DNA of 64,000 bases, from assembly GCF_900626155.1 (NCBI RefSeq), contig NZ_LR130844.1:476191-540190 (forward strand), read 5' to 3'. Made by a program: the position numbers and the translations under genes. Below the pieces are notes generated by a model, which worked only from the letters and a program-made list of their open reading frames with translations, ran no database searches and was not told the DNA's origin. Source of the stretch: Anaerococcus vaginimassiliensis (GTDB taxonomy: Bacteria; Bacillota; Clostridia; Tissierellales; Peptoniphilaceae). Below, piece by piece: positions 8,579 to 15,426 of this stretch. How positions within the stretch are numbered: the stretch's first letter is position 1; the number at the start of each line of letters is the position of its first letter.

Positions 8579-9043
8579 ATGAAATACGCATATTACAACA
8601 CTAAAATAGGAACAATCGAAATAACATATTTAGATAAAATTCGTTCAATAAAGTTAGTGGATAATAAAATACAAAATGATACAAAAAGTGAGATGACAGA
8701 TTCAGTTTATAAGGAGATTTGCGAATATCTTGAAGGTTCTAGGAGGGAATTTTCAGTGTATGATTTACTAGAAATAAAGGGAAGCAACTTCAAACAATCT
8801 GTGATTAAAGCACTAAGAGATGTCCCTTACGGCAAAACTGCAAGTTATAAAGATATCGCCGCAAAAATAAACAATCCTAAAGCCCTTAGAGCAGTAGGAA
8901 CTGCTATTGGGAAAAATCCTTTCTTAATAATCTATCCCTGCCATAGGATAATAAAAAACGATGGAAGGATTGGATATTTCGCCTATGGAACGACCATCAA
9001 AAGATTTTTACTAGATATAGAAGAAGCTGAGTATAAAAATTGA
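8579..9043 (+). CDS. ogt: Methylated-DNA--[protein]-cysteine S-methyltransferase
   Basis: 154 residues when started at ATG 8579, where the sequence (MKYAYYNTKIGTIEI) matches the usual start of the family; an in-frame start at 8480 would add 33 unrelated residues and overlap the divergent ligase gene. The active-site motif PCHRII places the methyl-acceptor Cys at residue 121. The DNA-binding helix-turn-helix (VPYGKTASYKDIAA) and Asn/Arg finger region (KALRAVGTAIGKNP) are intact. It repairs O6-alkylguanine by irreversible self-alkylation. The transcript appears leaderless (see the -10 element at 8567). Confidence 0.93.
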   Translation: MKYAYYNTKIGTIEITYLDKIRSIKLVDNKIQNDTKSEMTDSVYKEICEYLEGSRREFSVYDLLEIKGSNFKQSVIKALRDVPYGKTASYKDIAAKINNPKALRAVGTAIGKNPFLIIYPCHRIIKNDGRIGYFAYGTTIKRFLLDIEEAEYKN

Positions 9044-9052
9044 CATAGAAAA

Positions 9053-9071
9053 ACCCTGCATCATGCAGGGT
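9053..9071 (-). terminator. Terminator of the sugar ABC operon
   Basis: A 9-bp perfect stem (ACCCTGCAT / ATGCAGGGT) with a 1-base centre. On the minus strand it is followed by TTTTTC. It lies 16 bp beyond the ATPase gene stop. Confidence 0.82.
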
Positions 9072-9087
9072 CTTAACTTTGTAAAAA

Positions 9088-10173
9088 TTAATTAATTCTT
9101 TCTGTTGTTTCACCATCAAAGAAGTGAAGCGCTTCTGGATCTAGGGTAAAGTTGTGATCTTCTCCTACTGCATATTCAAAATATCCAGGTTGGCTTACAG
9201 TAAGTTGTGTGCCATCTTTAAGTCTTGTATATAAAAGTTGTTCCTTACCTAAAGATTCTATTACTTCGATGTTGGCATTTACACAGTTGTAGTCTCTTTT
9301 TTCTGCAATAAATCTTTCTGACCTAATTCCTAGGTGGACTACTTTTCCTTCGTAGGCCTTTATTTTTTCAAGGTCTTTGTCAGCTGGTCTAACCCTAACT
9401 TCTCCTGAATCATTTACAAAAAGACCATTTTCGATTTTTCCTTTGATGATATTCATAGTAGGTGATCCGATAAATCCTGCCACAAAGAGGTTGTTTGGTC
9501 TTTGGTAGAATTCATTTGGAGGACCTACTTGTTGGATGACTCCCTTATCCAAAAGAACAATCTTGGTTGCCATAGTCATAGCCTCTGTCTGGTCGTGAGT
9601 TACATAAATACTTGTTGTATCAAGTTGGTTGTGGATTCTTACAATCTCAACTCTCATGTGCTCACGAAGCTTGGCGTCAAGGTTACTTAAAGGCTCATCC
9701 ATAAGGAAAACTTCTGGGTTTCTTGCAATAGCACGACCCAAGGCAACCCTTTGTCTTTGTCCACCAGAAATATCTGATGGTCTAGAGTAAAGGTAATCTT
9801 CTAGCTGAAGAATCTTTGCTACATCTTGGATTCTTTGGTCTATTACTTCTTTTCTTTCCTTTTTCATATTCAAGGAAAATGCCATATTATCATAAACTGT
9901 CATATGTGGATATAAGGCGTATGATTGGAAAACCATAGCTATATCCCTATCTTTTGGCTCAACTGTGTTCATGATTTTGTCATTAAACTTCAAAGTTCCT
10001 TCTGTAATTGAGTTAAGTCCTGCAATCATTCTAAGAAGAGTTGACTTACCGCAACCAGATGGGCCAAGTATTACACAAAAATCATTATCGTCTATATCGA
10101 GGTTTATATGTCTTATGGTGAAATTTTCACGTCCCTCGTATTTTTTACCTACATTATCTAATGTTACTCTCAT
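9088..10173 (-). CDS. Sugar ABC transporter ATP-binding protein, MalK/MsmK/UgpC type
   Basis: 361 residues. The nucleotide-binding domain has Walker A GPSGCGKST near residue 37, Q-loop MVFQSYALYPH, signature ISGGQRQRVALGRA, Walker B VFLMDEPLSNLDAKLR and H-loop VTHDQTEAMT. A C-terminal OB-type regulatory domain (about 240-361) is typical of MalK/UgpC proteins. It energises import of an oligosaccharide with the two permeases and the binding protein upstream. Firmicute MsmK homologues are often shared between several importers. It is the last gene of the operon, 9 bp after the MalG-type permease. Confidence 0.93.
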   Translation of the reverse strand: MRVTLDNVGKKYEGRENFTIRHINLDIDDNDFCVILGPSGCGKSTLLRMIAGLNSITEGTLKFNDKIMNTVEPKDRDIAMVFQSYALYPHMTVYDNMAFSLNMKKERKEVIDQRIQDVAKILQLEDYLYSRPSDISGGQRQRVALGRAIARNPEVFLMDEPLSNLDAKLREHMRVEIVRIHNQLDTTSIYVTHDQTEAMTMATKIVLLDKGVIQQVGPPNEFYQRPNNLFVAGFIGSPTMNIIKGKIENGLFVNDSGEVRVRPADKDLEKIKAYEGKVVHLGIRSERFIAEKRDYNCVNANIEVIESLGKEQLLYTRLKDGTQLTVSQPGYFEYAVGEDHNFTLDPEALHFFDGETTERIN

Positions 10174-10182
10174 TATTAACTC

Positions 10183-11076
10183 CTATCCCTTAACTGCACC
10201 TGATGAAAGGCCACTTACTAACTCATCTTGTAATACTAGGAAAAGTAGCATTACAGGAACTGCTGATAAAAATCCTCCCGCAGCGAAAGCAGGCTGATTC
10301 ATATTCCTAACATCTGAAATAAGGGTAAATAGTCCTGTCGCCAATGTATATTCAGATGGATTTGTTAAAAGTATTTTTGGCATCATATAGTCTAAAAATG
10401 GTCCAATAAAACATTGGAGGGCAATTATAGCTAGCATCGGACGAGCTAAAGGCATTATTATTATCCTATAAACTTGAAGGTTAGAACAACCATCGATCTT
10501 TGCTGCCTCATCTAATTCTGGTGAAATACTATCAAGATATCCTTTCAAAATAAAGGTGTTAGTTGCTATAGCTCCACCAGAATAAATTAAGATAAGCATA
10601 GCTGACCTTGAAAATACAGGAATTATTCCAGAAACTATGGAATGAATTGCATAGTAAGCTGTAATTCCAGCAAAGGCAGGGATAATTTGAACTAGCATTA
10701 TAGTAATAAGACTTGCTCTTTTACCCTTAAACCTAAATCTTGAATAAGCATAACCTGTAAAGGATACAAAGATTAGCGTTAATATTGTAGTTGCCGCTGC
10801 AATTTTTAATGTATTTAGAACCCATCTTAGAAATTGTGTTTTCTCAAATAGATACTTAAAATTATCTAGGGAGAACACAAAATCTCCTGACATAGATATA
10901 TACTGACCTTGGTTGCCATTAAATGATGAAATAACCATTATAGCAAGAGGAACAAGGATAAAAGCTGCCCATACAAGTAATATTATATATGTTATAGCTA
11001 AAAGTGTTTTTCCTCCAGCAGATAAGGGTTGAAGGTCTGATAGGTATAAGTCTTTATTTTTCTTTTTCTTAAACAT
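10183..11076 (-). CDS. Sugar ABC transporter permease, MalG type
   Basis: 297 residues from ATG 11076, which has AAGGAG eight bases upstream and lies just past the stop of the preceding permease; a TTG start at 11115 would overlap that gene by 38 bp and lacks such a site. Six hydrophobic segments are visible. The permease loop that docks to the ATPase is present as ELDEAAKIDGCSNLQVYRIIIMPLARP (EAA motif). The C-terminus GLSSGAVKG is typical of MalG homologues. It forms the membrane channel with the MalF-type partner. Confidence 0.92.
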   Translation of the reverse strand: MFKKKKNKDLYLSDLQPLSAGGKTLLAITYIILLVWAAFILVPLAIMVISSFNGNQGQYISMSGDFVFSLDNFKYLFEKTQFLRWVLNTLKIAAATTILTLIFVSFTGYAYSRFRFKGKRASLITIMLVQIIPAFAGITAYYAIHSIVSGIIPVFSRSAMLILIYSGGAIATNTFILKGYLDSISPELDEAAKIDGCSNLQVYRIIIMPLARPMLAIIALQCFIGPFLDYMMPKILLTNPSEYTLATGLFTLISDVRNMNQPAFAAGGFLSAVPVMLLFLVLQDELVSGLSSGAVKG

Positions 11077-11077
11077 A

Positions 11078-13105
11078 TTAGTACTCCTTAAACGCTGAAG
11101 AGTTTTTATATCCAAAGTAAGATATGATAATCAAAATTATAGATATAAATACTGTAACGGCTGCACCTATGGCTTGGTATTGGCTCTCCATAGTTAGCTT
11201 GTAGATGTATGATATAAGGATATCAGAACTACCTGCAAGGTTACCATAAACTTGTGGGTTAAATGGCCCACCTTGGTTGTAGAGGTAAATTATGGAGAAG
11301 TTGTTAAAGTTAAAGGTGTATTGGTTAATTAGCATTGGTGCTATTTGAAAGAGTACAAGTGGAATTGTAATCTTTAGAGTCCTTTGGAAACCTGTCGCTC
11401 CATCAATACTTGCCGCCTCATATAAATCTTTTGGAATAGCTTGGAGTACTCCTGTAGTAAGTAAGAATATATAAGAATGGCCCAGCCAACCTTGAAGTAA
11501 GATTAACATAGCTCTCGTTTGGAAGGTATTGTTTTTTATATCCAAATTTACATTAAACAAAGAGTTTAGAGCCTCTGGTATGATTCCACCACGACTTGTC
11601 ATTATTGAAAAGAACATAATCGTAATAAAGGCAGGGATTGCCCATGGCAATAGATAAACAGTTCTAAAGAACTTTTTGCCTCTAACTCTCTCGTTATTTA
11701 CTAGAAGCGCAAAGACAAATCCTAATACTATGGCAAGAGTTGAAGCAAGGAGTGTCCAAACAACAGTCCAGCCAAATATATGCCAGAAGGCTTGTCCAGC
11801 AATTCCTTGACCCTTAGCAATTGTTATATAGTTGTTTAGCCCAATCCATGTAAACTTGTTCTGGTTTTGAGGATCCATATTTGTAAATGAAATCATAATA
11901 GCAGTTACAATTGGAACTATAACTATAAAGATTATAACTAAAAGGGCAGGTGCCGTTATCAAGAATGGGAAGCCATCTGTCCTTAGCATCTTCTTAGTTT
12001 CAAAGAAATTGTTAGGTCTAATGCCTGCCATTTCTTTTTTCTCTACCTTTCTAACATCTTTGAAAGAAAATATATAAATCAAAGCTGCTAGAAATACAAA
12101 AACTAAGGAAATTATTCCTTCTATCATAAATAGGATTGACCTATCTAATCTTTTCCCACCTTGGGCAAGACTTATAAGGCCCGCTACACCTTCTCCTTGA
12201 TAGTTACCAAAACCTAGAGCATAAGGAATGGCAATGAAATAGATAAAAAGTGATCCTAGTAGAAACATAAGTCCCTTTTGCCATTGGCCATTTAAAATTT
12301 GACCTAGACCTGGAAGAGGAGCTGTTAAAATAGACCTGTAGGCAGAAGTTTTTTCAACTTCTACTGGTGTTCTTCTTCTAGCCTCTGCCTTATCTGCTTC
12401 TAGGATTTTTATCTCTTTCTTGTAGTCTTTATCGATCTTATATTTTAGTGATTCGATTTCTTCTTTGAGTGAAACCTCTGGGTTTCTGTAATCAAGTCTT
12501 TTGTTTTGGTCTTTGAACTTTTGTTTTATCTGTTCTTTTTCAGATTTGAAAGCTTTTTTAGAAATATGACCTTCACTATAGGCTTTCTTTAGAGATTTAT
12601 TATCAGCATCAAACTTTTCTGAAAGAACTTTTCTATCTTCTTCTATTAGCTTTTTGCTTTCTTCTACTTCCTCACTAGTTAGTTTTTCTAGTCTATTACT
12701 CGCTCTTTCGAGGTTACTTTTGATAAAAAGGTCATTTTCTATAATTTTTGGAATCTGTTCGTATTCGAGTTTGCACAACTTATAATCAAGCTCGCTATCA
12801 TAAGAAAGATCCTTGTTTTCTTCATAGAAGCCTAGCATTGCATTTGCCATGAACTTCCTATAGTATAAATCTCTTAGATATTTTTGATCTAAGGAATAAT
12901 TAGGGTCTTTCTTTGCCATAGCATCTGCTTTTTCTAGAAGGTCTTTCTTTTGTTTTTTGTAAGATTCAATTTGTTGATTATAAGGATGGTTTTTGGCATC
13001 AATTTTCTTGCCAGTTTCATCTGCCTTGATAGAATCTATAATATATTGGTTTTTTCTAGGTCTTTTTTCGCCAATATCATCTATCAGGTACTTTTCATAT
13101 GTCAT
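11078..13105 (-). CDS. Sugar ABC transporter permease, MalF type, with long coiled-coil and extra membrane N-terminal region
   Basis: 675 residues, more than twice a usual permease. Residues 1 to about 255 are hydrophilic, rich in Lys, Glu and Asp, and predicted helical coiled coil. Residues about 258-345 contain PGLGQILNGQWQKGLMFLLG followed by two membrane segments, resembling small TM2/DUF5683-like membrane modules. Residues about 370-675 form a standard MalF permease with EAA loop LYEAASIDGATGFQRTLKITIPLV. The core imports sugar with MalG and MalK. The extension faces the cytoplasm by the positive-inside rule; its function is unknown. Only three bases separate it from the upstream gene. 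Confidence 0.87.
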   Translation of the reverse strand: MTYEKYLIDDIGEKRPRKNQYIIDSIKADETGKKIDAKNHPYNQQIESYKKQKKDLLEKADAMAKKDPNYSLDQKYLRDLYYRKFMANAMLGFYEENKDLSYDSELDYKLCKLEYEQIPKIIENDLFIKSNLERASNRLEKLTSEEVEESKKLIEEDRKVLSEKFDADNKSLKKAYSEGHISKKAFKSEKEQIKQKFKDQNKRLDYRNPEVSLKEEIESLKYKIDKDYKKEIKILEADKAEARRRTPVEVEKTSAYRSILTAPLPGLGQILNGQWQKGLMFLLGSLFIYFIAIPYALGFGNYQGEGVAGLISLAQGGKRLDRSILFMIEGIISLVFVFLAALIYIFSFKDVRKVEKKEMAGIRPNNFFETKKMLRTDGFPFLITAPALLVIIFIVIVPIVTAIMISFTNMDPQNQNKFTWIGLNNYITIAKGQGIAGQAFWHIFGWTVVWTLLASTLAIVLGFVFALLVNNERVRGKKFFRTVYLLPWAIPAFITIMFFSIMTSRGGIIPEALNSLFNVNLDIKNNTFQTRAMLILLQGWLGHSYIFLLTTGVLQAIPKDLYEAASIDGATGFQRTLKITIPLVLFQIAPMLINQYTFNFNNFSIIYLYNQGGPFNPQVYGNLAGSSDILISYIYKLTMESQYQAIGAAVTVFISIILIIISYFGYKNSSAFKEY

Positions 13106-13108
13106 AGC

Positions 13109-13525
13109 CTACATCCTTTCTTCCCTTCCTATAATAAATAATAAAATAACGTTTAAAACTATCACCAAATAATAAAATATAGATCCAGTTCTAAACTGCA
13201 AAATAAGGTTTATAATTTCAATCAAGGTCATTCCACCAAAGAATACCTTGTAGGAAAAATTGATTCCATATTTTTTAACTGTGAAAAATGTATAAAGGGA
13301 AATAACCACAGGGCTCAATGCTCTAATAAATAAACTAAAAATAACTGAATTAATATAATCATTAAAGCTTAGCCCTGGATTTTTTTCTAAAGCCCTCCTG
13401 TATATTTCGTAATCTTTTGCCATCATCATTGCTTCTATAGATAAAAATAAGATGATGAGAGCTGAAATTATCAAAATTTTAATAAGGAACTTTTCTCTTT
13501 TCTTTTCTATTGGTAAATTTGTCAT
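13109..13525 (-). CDS. Small membrane protein of the sugar ABC operon, unknown function
   Basis: 138 residues with four hydrophobic segments (about 15-35, 58-80, 92-110 and 117-133) and basic ends. No family was recognised. It lies between the binding protein and the MalF-type permease, with only 3 bp to the permease gene, so it is translated as part of the transport operon. It may be a transporter accessory or a quality-control component; nothing in the sequence decides this. Confidence 0.7.
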   Translation of the reverse strand: MTNLPIEKKREKFLIKILIISALIILFLSIEAMMMAKDYEIYRRALEKNPGLSFNDYINSVIFSLFIRALSPVVISLYTFFTVKKYGINFSYKVFFGGMTLIEIINLILQFRTGSIFYYLVIVLNVILLFIIGREERM

Positions 13526-13535
13526 AATAGTGAAA

Positions 13536-13558
13536 GAAAGGCCAGAAACTGACCTTTC
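13536..13558 (-). terminator. Attenuating hairpin after the binding-protein gene
   Basis: GAAAGGTCAG pairs with CTGGCCTTTC (one G-U) across a 3-nt loop on the minus strand, with only a weak T run after. Such hairpins commonly lower permease expression relative to the solute-binding protein. Confidence 0.6.
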
Positions 13559-13572
13559 CTACCTTCTATTAA

Positions 13573-14880
13573 CTATTTGTTAAAGTTTGCCATCATTGAA
13601 TCAAATGATGCCTTTAGCTCTTTGTAAGCTTCCTCTTCATTTGCAGGTTTAACTGAGTTCCAAGAAAGTATTGCATTCTTGTAAGTATCCCAAACGTCTC
13701 CCCATTCTTTGAATAGAGGTCTAGCTGGTGCTATTTCATATGATTTGATTGTAGCATCTATTATCTTCTTATCAGATTCTGGTAGGTCAGAAGATTGGTA
13801 AGTTTCATTCTTAACATTTTCAAGAACCTTACCTGTTGATTTGTAAAGATCTACTGCGAATTCTGGATTTACAATCTCTTTGATCATTTCTTCTGCTATA
13901 GCTTTTTTGTTAGCGTCTTCTTCAATTCTTGCATTGATTCCAAGACCCCAACCACCTTGCCAGTGTGTTAGTGGTTTACCAGCTACAGTTAAGTGGTCTA
14001 TTGGATAAATCTCAAGGTTACCTTCGCCTGCTTGTTCAGATATTGAAGCTGCATCCCAAGCTCCACCAAGTCTAGCTACTCCGCCTTTGCCAGATTTAAA
14101 TTCTTCGTCGATATAGCCCCAACCTGCATCTGGGTCAAATAGGCTTGTTCCCTTTTCGTTGTGTTTTTTCCAATATTCATAAAGTGATTTTATAGTTGCT
14201 TGTTTTTCAGGTTCAAGGTCTTTCCATTCTTTTGTGAGATCTGAAAATAAGCTGCCATCTTCATTCATACCTAGAAGTTCGATATTTGATGAGTTTGTTG
14301 CAGCAACTCCGTACCAAGCATCAAATATTGGTAATAAGACTGTTGAAGGTTCTTTGATTTCGTCAAGTTCTATTGGTTTTGTTGCGTCGATTCCACTTGC
14401 CTCAGCATTTTTAGTATTAACATAAGTAATCAATGTTTCAATGTTATAAGGAAATGCGAAATATTCTCCATCTATGTTGAAGTTTCCGCCAATTCCCTTG
14501 TCAAAATCATCCCAACCACCGATTTCTTCGGCAAGTTTCTTAGAATCAACTGCTCCAAGGATGTCATTTCCAACAAGACCAACAAGTCTATCTGCAGGAA
14601 GTGCAAAAAGATCTGCTACGTCTTCGTTGTTAGCATCTGTTTGATCAATTATATCTAAGTGATCGAAAGCACCTAATGTTTTAAATTCGATTTCTGCATT
14701 AGGATATTTTTCCTTAACTCTTTCTGCTGCCTTTTCATAATGGTCTTGCCATTCTTCTTCAACTTGAACAGTGATTTTGCCAGATACATCTCCTGGCTCA
14801 CTAGCTTCATTCTCACTAGCCTTATCAGCTCCTTTTCCTCCACAAGCTGTAAGCACTGCTGCAAGAGATAAAGCCATCAA
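13573..14880 (-). CDS. Extracellular sugar-binding lipoprotein of ABC importer; start region frameshifted
   Basis: 435 residues if read from a TTG at 14880. It is a MalE-type solute-binding protein: lipobox LAAVLTACGG, then a binding-protein fold with LFALPADRLVGL, YFAFPYNIETL and a HWQGGWGLGINA segment. The ribosome site GGGAGG precedes an ATG at 14902, but that ATG is out of frame: ATG-AAAAAA-C reaches a stop after five codons. Removing one A from the six-A run (plus-strand T run 14894-14899) would give a normal signal peptide beginning MKNKFKALMALSLAAVLT. The TTG-started protein lacks the basic n-region. Either a homopolymer sequencing error or a slippage-prone start is present. Confidence 0.88.
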   Translation of the reverse strand: MMALSLAAVLTACGGKGADKASENEASEPGDVSGKITVQVEEEWQDHYEKAAERVKEKYPNAEIEFKTLGAFDHLDIIDQTDANNEDVADLFALPADRLVGLVGNDILGAVDSKKLAEEIGGWDDFDKGIGGNFNIDGEYFAFPYNIETLITYVNTKNAEASGIDATKPIELDEIKEPSTVLLPIFDAWYGVAATNSSNIELLGMNEDGSLFSDLTKEWKDLEPEKQATIKSLYEYWKKHNEKGTSLFDPDAGWGYIDEEFKSGKGGVARLGGAWDAASISEQAGEGNLEIYPIDHLTVAGKPLTHWQGGWGLGINARIEEDANKKAIAEEMIKEIVNPEFAVDLYKSTGKVLENVKNETYQSSDLPESDKKIIDATIKSYEIAPARPLFKEWGDVWDTYKNAILSWNSVKPANEEEAYKELKASFDSMMANFNK

Positions 14881-14917
14881 GGCTTTAAATTTGTTTTTTC
14901 ATATAAATCCTCCCTTT

Positions 14918-14934
14918 CGTTTTCTTTGAAAACG
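14918..14934. promoter_or_regulatory. LacI-family-type operator upstream of the sugar ABC operon
   Basis: Perfect inverted repeat CGTTTTC-TTT-GAAAACG between the -10 element and the binding-protein start. Its position downstream of the promoter suits a repressor such as a MalR-like protein. No regulator gene is adjacent. Confidence 0.6.
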
Positions 14935-14955
14935 TTATTTGATTCTGTAATATAT

Positions 14956-14961
14956 ATTATA
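14956..14961 (-). promoter_or_regulatory. -10 element of the sugar ABC operon
   Basis: TATAAT on the minus strand, preceded 17 bp upstream by a weak TTCCAT -35. Transcription would start near 14949, just ahead of the operator at 14918-14934. Confidence 0.55.
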
Positions 14962-15378
14962 CATTAGATCTAAATTAAATGGAAGAGGTTTATTGTGAAA
15001 ATTCCCTCAGATTGTTATTATTTATACAAATATTTTCCCTTGAAACTCCAGCATCTCTCCTAAACCTTCTTAAAAAACTTAGCACAATCTCCAACTTTTA
15101 ATATTATTTAGTCCTTATTCCTATATAAACTTCTTTGTATATCCATTGATTTTACTTATTTCCCAGACACTTCTTAAAATTTAAGCTAATTTTAAGTCTT
15201 TTGCTTTAATTTTTTATCATGGATTTTAACTCCATATTTAATTAATATAAATAAATATTTCATAATATTTGAACATAAATTTAGGGAAATCGTTTCATAT
15301 TCCGGTTTTATAATTTTCTTGTGAAATTTCACAAATTATGTGATGAGTGGTTATTTCATTACAATTTTCCCCAATAAA
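14962..15378. other. Intergenic region without a recognised gene; contains a 16-bp palindrome
   Basis: About 415 bp of very AT-rich DNA between the divergently placed ABC operon promoter and the clpC terminator. No credible reading frame with a ribosome site was found. The only clear structure is a perfect palindrome TTGTGAAATTTCACAA at 15319-15334, which looks like a transcription-factor site without an adjacent target start. Confidence 0.5.
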
Positions 15379-15409
15379 AAACTCTTCCCAAAATCCTTAG
15401 AAAGAGTTT
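15379..15409 (-). terminator. Terminator of the ctsR-clpC operon
   Basis: AAACTCTT and AAGAGTTT form a stem on the minus strand followed by TTTTT, 18 bp beyond the clpC stop. Confidence 0.78.
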
Positions 15410-15426
15410 AATTGATTTATTCTTTT

